Assembly: GCF_001435295.1 (NCBI RefSeq)
Contig: NZ_CM003594.1
Span: forward strand, 1,736,001 to 1,800,000
Length of the DNA stretch: 64,000 nucleotides
DNA from: Psychrobacter sp. P11F6
Lineage (GTDB): Bacteria; Pseudomonadota; Gammaproteobacteria; Pseudomonadales; Moraxellaceae
Direction of reading: 5' to 3'
Below the pieces are notes generated by a model. It saw only the letters and a program-made list of their open reading frames with translations. It searched no databases and was not told where the DNA came from. The translations under genes and the position numbers were made by a program. The stretch's first letter is position 1; every line of letters starts with the position of its first letter. Positions 1 to 9,077 of this stretch are shown here, piece after piece.

Positions 1-597
1 CATATCATGGCCATGGCAATGGAGTTGTTTTTAACCCATCCCAAAATTGGTTCTTGGTACTATCCTGAACCAGCAATTTTTAGAATTGCCACTGTGCCAC
101 TTTTTGCCGGTTTTATGTATTCGGCCGTAGGTAGTTTTTTAGCGCGTGGCTTAAGATTGTTTAATGCCTCTTTTACCGACTTACCAAGCTTACTATGGGT
201 GAGTGTATTGGTTATTTTTTCTTATGCCAACTTCTTCACTAAGTTTTTTGTCCCTGATATTCGCAATATATTGTTCATCGCTTCGATAATTTTATTTTGG
301 AAAACCAGAGTGTTTTTTCAAATCCATCACAAAAATAATCTTCAATTGCATGATACCAAGCAATATCAATGTCCATTTTTACCATTACTGTTGTTCCTCG
401 CTTTTTTGGTTTGGTTGGCAGAAAATATTGCTACTTTTACCAATATTTGGCGTTATCCGTCACAAGCAAATGTATGGCATATGGTAGGTTGGGGTAAGCT
501 GGGCTCTTGGTACTTATTACTGATGCTAAGTCTAGTGTTGGTTTTGGCAGTCATGGGCAAAAGGGATGAGAAAGGCGGCTGGCAGTTAGTTCGATAA
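1..597 (+). CDS. DUF817 family integral membrane protein (5' truncated by window edge)
   Basis: The reading frame is open from the first base, so the gene starts before the window; the first in-frame ATG, at position 7, is probably internal. The visible ~198 residues are very hydrophobic, with about six membrane segments and conserved-looking Trp/Tyr-rich loops such as KIGSWYYPEPA and NIWRYPSQ, and the protein ends in a short basic tail. This pattern matches DUF817 proteins (about 270 residues), so roughly the first 70-80 residues are missing. The biochemical function of the family is unknown. It converges on cysH, with a shared hairpin between them. Confidence 0.75.
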   Translation, partial: HIMAMAMELFLTHPKIGSWYYPEPAIFRIATVPLFAGFMYSAVGSFLARGLRLFNASFTDLPSLLWVSVLVIFSYANFFTKFFVPDIRNILFIASIILFWKTRVFFQIHHKNNLQLHDTKQYQCPFLPLLLFLAFLVWLAENIATFTNIWRYPSQANVWHMVGWGKLGSWYLLLMLSLVLVLAVMGKRDEKGGWQLVR

Positions 598-693
598 TTT
601 TGATACTTGCGTGTGTCCTCATTATTTTGGCAGTAGCGCTTGAATGATATATTCAAATTTTGTGGAGCTGAATATTGAATCTACTATGACAAT

Positions 694-727
694 AAAAAAA
701 CACCTCTTATATCTAAGAAGTGTTTTT
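694..727. terminator. bidirectional hairpin terminator
   Basis: An inverted repeat (left arm 696-709, right arm 714-727, one mismatch) is flanked by an A-run on the left and a T-run on the right. It can therefore end transcription of the DUF817 gene on plus and of cysH on minus. Confidence 0.7.
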
Positions 728-747
728 ATCGTAAAACTACGAAATAC

Positions 748-1386
748 CTAAAGCTGCGTGTGCAAACCACACTCACGGCTTTCTTCTACTTTCGTTGGAT
801 CAAAGTAATCAAATTCATTCGGTAAGTTATGCTCTTCGAGATAAACATCTAAATCAGCGTCAGTGTTTTCAAACAATGGCGCTACTTTTAACACGCCATC
901 TTTTGATAGGCTAAGTACATCCAACCCTTGGCGGAATTCTGTTTGATCTTTACGAATTGCATTGAACCAAACATCTGGCTTTAGCTCATCTAGCGCACGG
1001 CGGAAGGGCTCTAATTTTACTTGGTCAGTGAATTCATCATGCTGTGGGTTGTCGATACCTGGGATACCGTTCATGGTCGCGTCACGATACGCTGCCGTTT
1101 GCTTAGGAATATAGGTGATGACGTTTAAGTTTAAATCACGGATGACTTTATTGGCAAATTGATAGGTGGCATCCGTGTTATAACCTGAGTCTACCCACAA
1201 TACGGTGATATCAGGACGCTGTTTGGCCACCAAATGCAGAATCGCTGACTCGTATGGGCGGAAGTTAGTCGTGATGATTGGGTTTTTCGCTTGGCTTAAT
1301 GCCCACTCAACGATTTGCTCAGGCGACTTGCCTTGCAATGCTTGGTTGGCTTGGTCGAGGTCTAAACTTGGATGTAATTGGCTCAT
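748..1386 (-). CDS. cysH: phosphoadenosine phosphosulfate (PAPS) reductase
   Basis: This 212-residue cytoplasmic enzyme reduces PAPS to sulfite with thioredoxin or glutaredoxin as donor. It shows the adenine-nucleotide alpha-hydrolase fold: a TTNFRPYES phosphate-binding segment near residue 40, VLWVDSGYN near 62-70 and the catalytic C-terminal ECGLH motif. The paired CysCys motifs of the iron-sulfur APS-reducing branch are absent, which favours PAPS over APS as substrate. A good ribosome site (AAGGAAGG) precedes the ATG. It lies 70 bp downstream of the DUF934 gene on the same strand, so it is probably part of the cysI-DUF934-cysH unit. Confidence 0.93.
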   Translation of the reverse strand: MSQLHPSLDLDQANQALQGKSPEQIVEWALSQAKNPIITTNFRPYESAILHLVAKQRPDITVLWVDSGYNTDATYQFANKVIRDLNLNVITYIPKQTAAYRDATMNGIPGIDNPQHDEFTDQVKLEPFRRALDELKPDVWFNAIRKDQTEFRQGLDVLSLSKDGVLKVAPLFENTDADLDVYLEEHNLPNEFDYFDPTKVEESRECGLHTQL

Positions 1387-1456
1387 AATACCTTCCTTAA
1401 TGATTGTTAATATAAAAGTGTCGATTAAAAATTAAAATTTATGATCAGTGTTAAAG

Positions 1457-2077
1457 CTAGGCGATTGAGGGTTCTGACGGTTTAGCAAACATCGGTAAAT
1501 CCGAAGCACTTTGTCCATCATAACTACTGGCAAGGGCGGTAAATGCTTGCTCAATACCGAATTTAGAGTCTGGCTGCATGTCATGCTCGCTCAATACAAA
1601 GCTATCAACACCCATGCGCAGTAGATATGCGATTTGATCACGGCCAAACGCACCAGCCACCCGAATCTCGCCTTGGTAGCCAATTTGGCGTAGGGTACGT
1701 GCAAAGCTAAAGTTGCGACCATCAGCGAATTTAGGTACATCAATCACGATAAGCGCCTGCGTTGATAAGAAATCACTAAGACCTTCTAACGCATCAGCAT
1801 CGGTGTCAGCCGTCACCCACAATCCAAGGCGGCTACTGTGCTGTACGATCAGCTCATAAACCTCTTTGATCAGACCACCGACCTGCATGCCTGAGTTATC
1901 TAATAGGTCAGCGAGCGGTACAATCACATCGGGCTTTTCTTGCCTTTGTAGCAACTCAAGCAACGTGATGTTTGTTGATACAATACTCTCTGGTAGCGCA
2001 TCCGTGGTGAGTACATGCCATGTATCTTGACTTCCGATATCGACGCCATGACTGTCCAAAATATGGTGATTAGCCAT
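1457..2077 (-). CDS. DUF934 family protein, probable sulfite-reduction partner
   Basis: The 206-residue product belongs to the DUF934 family, which is almost always encoded beside ferredoxin-type CysI in proteobacteria. No catalytic role is established, and the link to sulfite reduction is inferred from context. The protein shows an alternating alpha/beta pattern with no signal peptide. The start at 2077 (MANHHIL) is chosen because a strong AAGGAG site sits just upstream and the ATG overlaps the cysI stop by 8 bp, a layout typical of translational coupling. A longer frame exists upstream but would run deep into cysI. Confidence 0.8.
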   Translation of the reverse strand: MANHHILDSHGVDIGSQDTWHVLTTDALPESIVSTNITLLELLQRQEKPDVIVPLADLLDNSGMQVGGLIKEVYELIVQHSSRLGLWVTADTDADALEGLSDFLSTQALIVIDVPKFADGRNFSFARTLRQIGYQGEIRVAGAFGRDQIAYLLRMGVDSFVLSEHDMQPDSKFGIEQAFTALASSYDGQSASDLPMFAKPSEPSIA

Positions 2078-3761
2078 AGACCTTCTCCTTAAATGGATCA
2101 ATACCAACGCGTTCAACCAATTGACCAAAGCTTTCGACATCATTGTCGGTGCTGGCGCGCAAGTCTACATAGACATCGACGATCTGCTGTATGGTATTGG
2201 CAACCTCAAGAGCAGGGACAGATTTACCTAATATTTTACCAAGTTTGGCATCGTCACTGGAATTGCCGCCAATGCTGATCTGATACCAATGCTCACCTTT
2301 TTTATCGACACCCAAGATACCAATGTCACCTGTATGATGGTGCGCACACGCATTGATACAACCAGACATGTTTAAGCGAATCTCGCCCAAATCATACAGA
2401 TAGTCCAGATCATCGAACTGTTTTTCGATCTGTTCAGCGATGTTGTGCGTGGTCGCATTAGCAAGCGAGCAGTAGTCCCAACCTGGGCAGACAATCATAT
2501 CTGTTAGGGTATTGATATTAGCGCGTGCTAAATGCAACTCTGCTAGCTGCTGCCACAACTCATAAAGGTTATTGGCTTGCACATCTGCGAATACCAAATT
2601 CTGCTGATAAGTACCACGCAGTTCACCAAAGCTATATTTGTCAGACAGATCAGCCAGTGCATCCATCTGTGACTCGCTGACATCACCAGAGGGCACATAT
2701 TTGCCATCGACCAAGCCTGCTTTGAGCGAAATAACGACCGCACGATAACCAGCGACTTTATGCGCCACCGTGTTTTGGTTGTACCAGTTAGCAAAGTCCT
2801 TATCAGCGTTTAGTTGCTGTTGTAGCTCAGACTGTACTTGTAGCGCATCAAACGACACATAGTCAGGCTCACTAAAAAAGCTGCTCGCCGTCGCAAAGTT
2901 CTCATCAGTTAAGGTAAGCGAACCATCTTTGGTGTGGGCTTCCCACTCAGCATTGACCAGTTTGGCAAAGGCAGGGCCGCCCATGCTCTCAACCAATATC
3001 TTAATGCGTGATCTGTATTTGCTGCCTTTATCACGGCGACCATGCAAGTTATAGACACGCAAGATGGCGTCCAAATAACTCAAGAGATGCTCGCGTGGCA
3101 AAAATTTATTAATCACTTTACCAAGGACAGGAATACGTCCTAGACCACCACCGACCAATACTTCAAAGCCAATCTCACCTTCACCGTTGGTTTTGATATG
3201 CAGACCCACATCATGTACTTGGGTTGCCGCGCGGTCATCATTGGTCCCGATGACGGCAATCTTAAATTTACGTGGTAAAAAAGCAAACTCAGGATGGAAG
3301 GTTGACCACTGACGAATAATCTCACAATAGGGACGTGGGTCAGCGATTTCTTCTTTATGAATACCAGCATATGGATCGGTGGTTGTGTTACGAATACAGT
3401 TGCCCGAGGTTTGGATCGAGTGCATTTGTACTGATGCCAGCTCTGCCAAAATATCTGGCACGTCTTCTAGCTTTGGCCAATTCAGCTGGATATTGGTACG
3501 GGTAGTGAAGTGCCCATAACCTTTGTCATATTTACGAGTAATCTCAGCCAATTTTCGCAATTGGTAGCTGGCAAGTAGCCCGTAAGGAATGGCGATACGC
3601 AACATCGGTGCATAACGCTGAATATAAAGGCCGTTTTGCAATCGCAGCGGCAAAAATTGCTCTTCTGGCAGCTCACCTGCCAAAAACCGTTCGGTCTGGT
3701 CGCGAAACTGAGCGACTCGTTCTTCTACCAAGGTTTGGTCAGCGTAATTATATTGATACAT
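2070..3761 (-). CDS. cysI: assimilatory sulfite reductase, siroheme/4Fe-4S hemoprotein
   Basis: This enzyme reduces sulfite to sulfide with six electrons, in the cytoplasm. The 563-residue protein has the duplicated nitrite/sulfite-reductase half domains and the cofactor cysteines: CPGWDYC (C-x5-C, about residues 423-429) followed by GCINAC (C-x3-C, about 466-470), which bind the 4Fe-4S cluster and siroheme. The length and neighbours resemble the Pseudomonas PA1838-type CysI, which uses ferredoxin or a partner reductase rather than CysJ. No cysJ is visible here. It is transcribed divergently from sat across a 242-bp region that should hold both promoters. Confidence 0.93.
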   Translation of the reverse strand: MYQYNYADQTLVEERVAQFRDQTERFLAGELPEEQFLPLRLQNGLYIQRYAPMLRIAIPYGLLASYQLRKLAEITRKYDKGYGHFTTRTNIQLNWPKLEDVPDILAELASVQMHSIQTSGNCIRNTTTDPYAGIHKEEIADPRPYCEIIRQWSTFHPEFAFLPRKFKIAVIGTNDDRAATQVHDVGLHIKTNGEGEIGFEVLVGGGLGRIPVLGKVINKFLPREHLLSYLDAILRVYNLHGRRDKGSKYRSRIKILVESMGGPAFAKLVNAEWEAHTKDGSLTLTDENFATASSFFSEPDYVSFDALQVQSELQQQLNADKDFANWYNQNTVAHKVAGYRAVVISLKAGLVDGKYVPSGDVSESQMDALADLSDKYSFGELRGTYQQNLVFADVQANNLYELWQQLAELHLARANINTLTDMIVCPGWDYCSLANATTHNIAEQIEKQFDDLDYLYDLGEIRLNMSGCINACAHHHTGDIGILGVDKKGEHWYQISIGGNSSDDAKLGKILGKSVPALEVANTIQQIVDVYVDLRASTDNDVESFGQLVERVGIDPFKEKVYG

Positions 3762-4003
3762 GACGTAATCTCAATTTTGTTTTTAGTCTTAAAAGCAGTG
3801 ACGAAAATGATTTGCGTGTGTAATCGGTCTTATTGCCAGTCGCAAGGTAAACCATTCAGAGTCACATCATATAAGCTTGCGTCTATAAACATAAATTCCT
3901 TTAAGACATATGTATATCCAAACACAGCATAAATTTTCATAACGAAAGTTAGGTAGCCTATGCTTATCAAATTTATCACTACCTATAAAGATTATAAATC
4001 AAT

Positions 4004-5254
4004 ATGACATCTATCACCTCTAAGCAACCATCAAAACTCGTTCCTCCACATGGCAGCGCTGAGCTTAAGCCATTACTATTACAAGGTGAGGCACGCGCTC
4101 AAGCATTGAAACTTGCCAGCACATTGCCGACCATCACTTTAAGCTCACGTGAGCGTGGTGATTTAATCATGTTCGGTATTGGTGGCTTTACGCCGTTGCA
4201 TGGCTTTATGAATCAAGCAGATTGGCAGGGTGTGGTTGATGATATGCGTTTGCAAAGTGGTGACAATGCGGGTCTGTTTTGGCCAATTCCGATCACCTTG
4301 TCTGCACCAAAAGCGACTGCAGATAGTTTGAGTCAAGGCGATAAAGTAGCCTTGGTCGCTCAAGACGGTGAAATCATGGGTATCTTGACCGTAGAAGAAA
4401 CCTATACCATCGATAAAGAGCATGAGTGTCAGCAAGTATTTACGACAACAGACCCAGAACATCCGGGCGTACAACAAGTTTTAGAGCAAGGCGAAGTCAA
4501 TATTGCAGGTAGTGTTGAGGTATTGAGCGAAGGCGAGTTCCCAACGTTATATCCAGAAATCTACAAAACACCAGAAGAAACGCGTGAAATTTTGGACGCT
4601 AAAGGTTGGAAAACGGTTGCTGCTTTCCAAACGCGTAATCCAATGCACCGCTCACATGAGTATTTGGCAAAGATTGCGATTGAGATTTGTGACGGTGTAT
4701 TGATTCACTCATTGCTAGGGGCATTGAAACCTGGTGATATCCCAGCTGATGTCCGTCAAGAAGCCATCAAAACCTTGATTGATAATTATTTTAGACAAGA
4801 TACAGTTATTCAAGCGGGTTATCCGCTAGATATGCGTTATGCCGGTCCACGTGAAGCACTACTGCATGCGGTATTCCGTCAAAACTACGGCTGTAGTCAT
4901 CTAATCGTTGGTCGTGATCATGCAGGCGTTGGTGATTATTATGGTGCCTTTGATGCGCAAACGATATTTGAACAGGTTGGGAAAGATGATCTTATCACTC
5001 AACCGCTCAAAATTGGCTGGACGTTCTGGTGTAATGCTTGTAATGCGATGGCTTCCGACAAAACTTGCCCGCATGAAGCGTCTGAACACGTTAAAGTATC
5101 AGGTACGAAGCTGCGTAAAGCGCTATCAGAAGATGAAGTGGTGCCAGAGAACTTTAGCCGTCCAGAAGTACTACAAATTTTGCGTGATTATTATGCTGGC
5201 ATCTCAAGAGAGGAACGTGCTGAAGTAAAATTGGTTGGTGCCTCTGCGGTGTAA
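4004..5254 (+). CDS. sat: sulfate adenylyltransferase (single-subunit ATP sulfurylase)
   Basis: The product makes adenosine 5'-phosphosulfate from ATP and sulfate, the first activation step. The 416-residue protein carries the family signatures [10 protein letters not shown] (about residue 208, nucleotide binding), [12 protein letters not shown] (about 301) and a C-terminal cysteine cluster, FWCNACNAM...CPH (about 340), that can bind zinc. It is the monomer-type Sat rather than the CysD/CysN pair. No APS kinase domain is fused to it and no cysC is visible nearby, although the neighbouring CysH looks PAPS-specific. The ribosome site is weak. A long palindrome follows the stop. Confidence 0.93.
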   Translation: MTSITSKQPSKLVPPHGSAELKPLLLQGEARAQALKLASTLPTITLSSRERGDLIMFGIGGFTPLHGFMNQADWQGVVDDMRLQSGDNAGLFWPIPITLSAPKATADSLSQGDKVALVAQDGEIMGILTVEETYTIDKEHECQQVFTTTDPEHPGVQQVLEQGEVNIAGSVEVLSEGEFPTLYPEIYKTPEETREILDAKGWKTVAAFQTRNPMHRSHEYLAKIAIEICDGVLIHSLLGALKPGDIPADVRQEAIKTLIDNYFRQDTVIQAGYPLDMRYAGPREALLHAVFRQNYGCSHLIVGRDHAGVGDYYGAFDAQTIFEQVGKDDLITQPLKIGWTFWCNACNAMASDKTCPHEASEHVKVSGTKLRKALSEDEVVPENFSRPEVLQILRDYYAGISREERAEVKLVGASAV

Positions 5255-5277
5255 ACTAAGATTATCAGCATACGAAC

Positions 5278-5332
5278 CAGTATTAAAAAAAAGGTGTCAG
5301 ACTTATCATCTGACACCTTTTTTTTAATACTG
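5278..5332. terminator. strong bidirectional terminator after sat
   Basis: A perfect 24-bp inverted repeat (5278-5301 and 5309-5332) with a 7-base loop has eight A's on the left and eight T's on the right. It sits between the convergent sat gene and the lipoprotein gene and should stop transcription from both sides. Confidence 0.9.
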
Positions 5333-5372
5333 ATTTTCAACGCCTGTTACTTAAGCTAGCGTTTGTTATCTA

Positions 5373-5894
5373 TTAAATCTCTAAATCTGTTGTCAGTTTT
5401 TGATAGTCACCAACCAATGTGCCACCGCCAGAGCAGAAGTAGTTAAGCGCGTATTTATCTTGACTATCAATAGTCAGTTTATCATCCTTAAATTGAAAAA
5501 ATGCCGTACTGTCATTGACTTTGCTTTGGAAAATAATGCCGTGCGCGTCGTCTTGACCCATTAATGTCGCCTTGCCATCAAACTGGCAACTGGGCTTTTT
5601 AATATCGCTACGGGCGCGAACCTTTATGTTGATTTGCTGATCACTCTCTGCCCGTACCATGACGCCAACCCAATCATAGCCTTGCGCGCGCTTTTCATAA
5701 CCTTCATCAGCATAATCTCCAACGACTGCTTGCACAGCTGGCATGACATCGGCTATCGGTTGTTTTATGGCTTGGTGATTCACGCTAGGTGCCACATTAT
5801 TACAGCCACTTAAGGCAAAAAGAGCCGCCGATGTGGTGAAAAATACCGAAAAAAAGTATGAGTGACGAGCGGCACTAGGTGGAGACATGATCAT
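5373..5894 (-). CDS. putative lipoprotein of unknown function
   Basis: The 173-residue product has an N-terminal hydrophobic stretch ending in a lipobox (LSGC, Cys at about residue 31), so it is predicted to be a lipid-anchored envelope protein. The mature part is polar and contains GYDWVGVMVRAES and a C-terminal NYFCSGGGT region. I do not recognise a family. The ATG at 5894 is preceded by AAAGG at good spacing; a second ATG six bases downstream is equally possible. It faces sat across a shared terminator. The 350 bp between this gene and the sulfate-binding gene hold promoters and the conserved module at 6161. Confidence 0.65.
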   Translation of the reverse strand: MIMSPPSAARHSYFFSVFFTTSAALFALSGCNNVAPSVNHQAIKQPIADVMPAVQAVVGDYADEGYEKRAQGYDWVGVMVRAESDQQINIKVRARSDIKKPSCQFDGKATLMGQDDAHGIIFQSKVNDSTAFFQFKDDKLTIDSQDKYALNYFCSGGGTLVGDYQKLTTDLEI

Positions 5895-6160
5895 TTAAGT
5901 ACCTTTGATAAAGGAGTTATTAAGAGGAATGGTCGTTATCTAAACGCAACGCCTAACAGCATGGCTGTAAGGATATTAGTTGACCACTACAAGAGATAGT
6001 ATCGTTTACATAAAGGCTCGTCTATATAGTAAGCAATACCATTACTTACTCAAAAGTGTCTGCTCATCACTATAGCGCAAAATACTTAGAAAAAATAAGC
6101 CTTGTAAAATAATTAATAAAATGACTTATGCCAAGTTAATCACTCGATAAGCGCATTTGT

Positions 6161-6196
6161 CATTAAGCATTTAACTCACATGCTGTTAGCATATTT
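6161..6196 (+). promoter_or_regulatory. conserved upstream module of the first sulfate-binding gene
   Basis: CATTAA, 16 variable bases, then CTGTTAGCATATTT. The same blocks with identical 16-base spacing occur before the second sulfate-binding gene at 7633-7668. The module could be a CysB-type activator site or promoter, or a remnant of tandem gene duplication. The role is inferred. Confidence 0.4.
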
Positions 6197-6292
6197 CTCA
6201 TTATCCATAGAACCGCATCCAAAGAATTATGCGCATTAATAAGATTGTTAATGCTGTGGAAAACGCTTCTATCAACATTATCGAGAGCACCC

Positions 6293-7450
6293 ATGCAACC
6301 AGATAACAAAAGTATTCAGCAAATATCTCAAAATCTTCGTTTTGCTAACCTCTATACATTTATTGAGGATAAAAAGACGCCGACACCGCTCGCCAATGTC
6401 AATGTTAAAGTTGGTAGCGTACTGGCGTTTGCCATGCTAATGACAGGTTGTAATCCTACCGAAGCCACTCAGCAAGACGGCTCAAACGCAACGAGCGATG
6501 CAAAAAATATCAGTTTATTAAATGTCTCTTATGATGTATCACGCGATTTTTATAAAGATTATAACGCTTTATTTAGCGCAGATTATCAACAAAAGCATTC
6601 AGACAGTCAGGTAAATATCAACCAATCACATGGTGGCTCAAGCAAACAAGCATTGTCGGTTGCCAATGGTCTGCAAGCAGATGTAGTCACTTTAAACCAA
6701 GAAAGTGATATGAATCTGTTGGTTAAAAAAGGCTTGGTCACAGCTGACTGGCAGCAAGCGTTCCCAAACAATGCGGTGCCTTATACCAGTACCATGGTGC
6801 TATTGGTGCGCGATGGTAACCCCAAAAACATCAAAGACTGGTCGGACTTGGCGCGTAACGATATCGATGTCGTGATACCAAACCCGAAAACCAGTGGCAC
6901 CGCGCGTTATGCGTTTTTGGGTGCTTATGGTTACGGATTACATCAATTTAAAGAAACGGTGCAAAGTCCTGCCAAAACGGATGATTTTATCAAAAAACTA
7001 CTGGCAAACGTGGTCACTTATGACAATGGCGCACGCGCCGCAACAACCAGCTTTACTCAGCGCGGGCTGGGCGATGTGCTCATCACGACCGAAAATGAAG
7101 CGCATTTAGCCGCCAAGCAGTTTGCCAAAGGACAGGTCAATATCGTTTATCCCAGTTATTCTATTGTGATTGCCAACCCAGTGGCGGTCGTAACAACCGT
7201 CACTGACAAGGGCGGCAAGACTGCAGCGGCGAATGCTTACCTAAAAGGCTTATGGGACACCCCAGCACAAGAGCTCATGGCAGAGATGTATATGCGCCCA
7301 AGTAACCCACAAGTGCTGGCAGCTCACAAAGCAACCTTGCCTGATATTGAGACTTTTGAGCCGGTAGCAGTATTTGGTTCTTGGGAGCAGATTATGAACA
7401 CTTTCTTTGTCGATGGCGGGCGTTTCGATCAGCTGGTAAGAGTGAAGTAG
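6293..7450 (+). CDS. sbp: sulfate ABC transporter substrate-binding lipoprotein (copy 1)
   Basis: This periplasmic sulfate/thiosulfate-binding protein of the Sbp/CysP family delivers substrate to CysTWA. Family features include NVSYDVSRDFYKDYN near the start of the mature part, SHGGSSKQA (anion-binding loop), NPKTSGTARY and the C-terminal DGGRFDQL. A lipobox (LMTGC) follows a short hydrophobic run. About 50 residues precede the cysteine if translation starts at ATG 6293, which has a GAGAG upstream. An ATG at 6251 and a TTG at 6245 extend it further. That N-terminal region is unusually long for a lipoprotein signal, so the start is uncertain. It is a paralogue of the next gene. Confidence 0.88.
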   Translation: MQPDNKSIQQISQNLRFANLYTFIEDKKTPTPLANVNVKVGSVLAFAMLMTGCNPTEATQQDGSNATSDAKNISLLNVSYDVSRDFYKDYNALFSADYQQKHSDSQVNINQSHGGSSKQALSVANGLQADVVTLNQESDMNLLVKKGLVTADWQQAFPNNAVPYTSTMVLLVRDGNPKNIKDWSDLARNDIDVVIPNPKTSGTARYAFLGAYGYGLHQFKETVQSPAKTDDFIKKLLANVVTYDNGARAATTSFTQRGLGDVLITTENEAHLAAKQFAKGQVNIVYPSYSIVIANPVAVVTTVTDKGGKTAAANAYLKGLWDTPAQELMAEMYMRPSNPQVLAAHKATLPDIETFEPVAVFGSWEQIMNTFFVDGGRFDQLVRVK

Positions 7451-7632
7451 GGAGCCTTTATCAAGAGATTGTCAATGGCCTGATACATACTCAAAGTGCT
7501 CAATTTGTATGAGCCAGAGCGGGTGGTTAGTAGGGTGTCAGCGTTATGTATTAACGATACTATTTAAGTGATTGATAACCTTGTATTTATAGCTTTGTTA
7601 TTCCATTTTGGCAATAACATACGCATATTCAT

Positions 7633-7668
7633 CATTAAACATAATAAGATGGCACTGTTAGCATACTT
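7633..7668 (+). promoter_or_regulatory. conserved upstream module of the second sulfate-binding gene
   Basis: CATTAA, 16 variable bases, then CTGTTAGCATACTT, ending 31 bp before the chosen ATG at 7700. It is the counterpart of 6161-6196, with the same spacing. Function as a promoter or CysB-type site is inferred. Confidence 0.4.
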
Positions 7669-7699
7669 GCATTACTTAACAGATACCTTTGAGGGATTT

Positions 7700-8794
7700 A
7701 TGATATACGCTTTGCACTATCAACAAAAAAGTAAAAAACGTAACGTCTTGAGCATTGCAGGCGTTGCATTAACCTTGGGGCTGGCTGGCTGTAGCAATAG
7801 CGAGACAGAGACGACTGCTAATGCAGATGGCACCGCTGCCACAGAAGGTCAAAATATTGAGCTGCTGAACGTCTCTTATGATGTGGCACGTGACTTTTAT
7901 AAAGACTACAACCCATTATTCGTTGAGCATTATAAAGCGGAAAATCCAAACAGCAATATCCTAATCAAGCAGTCACATGGTGGCTCAAGCAAACAAGCGC
8001 TGTCGGTTGCCAATGGTTTGCAAGCAGATGTCGCTACCATGAACCAAGGTTCTGATATTGAGCTGCTTGAGAAAAAGGGTTTGGTTGAGTCAGATTGGGA
8101 AAGTAAATTCCCAGACAATGCCGTGCCTTTCACCAGTACCATCGTATTCTTAGTCCGTAAAGACAATCCAAAAGGTATCAATGACTGGGAAGATTTGACC
8201 AAAGAAGGCATTGAGATCGTCATGGCCAATCCAAAAGTGACCGGTAATGGTCGTTATGCGTTCCTGGGCGCTTATGGTTATGGCTTGCACGCTTTCGATA
8301 AAAACGAGACCAATGCCAAAAACTACGTGAAAGACATGCTCAAAAACGTCAAAGTTTATGAGAATGGTGGACGTGCCGCGACAACTACTTTCGTTCAGCG
8401 TGGTATCGGTGATGTCCTAGTAACTTTTGAAAATGAAGCCAACTTGGCAGCAACTGATTTCGGTGCGGGTAAAGTAGACATCGTTTATCCTAAATACTCT
8501 ATTAAATCAGAAAGCCCTGTTGCGATTGTCAAGTCAGTGACAGATAAAAAAGGCACAACGGATGCCGCAAAAGCTTATCTTGACTACTTATGGAGCGAGC
8601 CTGCTCAGCAGCTAGCAGCCAACCTATACTTGCGTCCTAGCGTCAAAAGCGTCCTTGATAAAAATGGTGATAAATTACCACCAATCGAAACATTCCGTCC
8701 AAATGATGCCTTTGGCACGTGGGATGAGATTATGGGTACTTACTTCAGTGATGGCGGCGTATTCGACCAGCTCGCCATTAACGCACCGCAGTAA
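7700..8794 (+). CDS. sbp: sulfate ABC transporter substrate-binding lipoprotein (copy 2)
   Basis: This is a second Sbp-family sulfate-binding protein of 364 residues, closely similar to copy 1 through the whole mature region (NVSYDVARDFYKDYN, SHGGSSKQA, GRYAFLGAYGYGLHAF, DGGVFDQL). The start at 7700 is well supported: GAGGGA lies just upstream and the product then has a normal lipoprotein signal with a basic start and an LAGC lipobox at about residue 30. The frame is open further upstream but gives an atypical N-terminus. The tandem copies probably arose by duplication and may differ in affinity or in sulfate/thiosulfate preference. Confidence 0.92.
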   Translation: MIYALHYQQKSKKRNVLSIAGVALTLGLAGCSNSETETTANADGTAATEGQNIELLNVSYDVARDFYKDYNPLFVEHYKAENPNSNILIKQSHGGSSKQALSVANGLQADVATMNQGSDIELLEKKGLVESDWESKFPDNAVPFTSTIVFLVRKDNPKGINDWEDLTKEGIEIVMANPKVTGNGRYAFLGAYGYGLHAFDKNETNAKNYVKDMLKNVKVYENGGRAATTTFVQRGIGDVLVTFENEANLAATDFGAGKVDIVYPKYSIKSESPVAIVKSVTDKKGTTDAAKAYLDYLWSEPAQQLAANLYLRPSVKSVLDKNGDKLPPIETFRPNDAFGTWDEIMGTYFSDGGVFDQLAINAPQ

Positions 8795-9077
8795 TCACTT
8801 GCTAAGTGCATAAGAGAAGCTACTGCGCTAGCAAATGCAGCCAGTTACACCGTTAGTCATGCAGAATCTTATAAAGGACATGGTCATATACGCTATGTCT
8901 TTTATACCGTAAGCACACTAATAACTACCTGATAGCATGGTTTTATGCACGACATCATCGTTAAATGCTTTCTGTTAAGTGCTCTTTTTAAGTATCAATA
9001 GTGAAAACCCACGTTAAGCAATAACAATAAATAGTAATCATCGCTAAGTACGATTGGTTAGGCAATAGGACATCATT

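Noticed and set aside
6229..6306. 26-codon frame ahead of and overlapping the first sbp start, possible leader peptide
   Set aside because: The ribosome site is weak and it has no Cys/Met regulatory codons; kept only as a remark.
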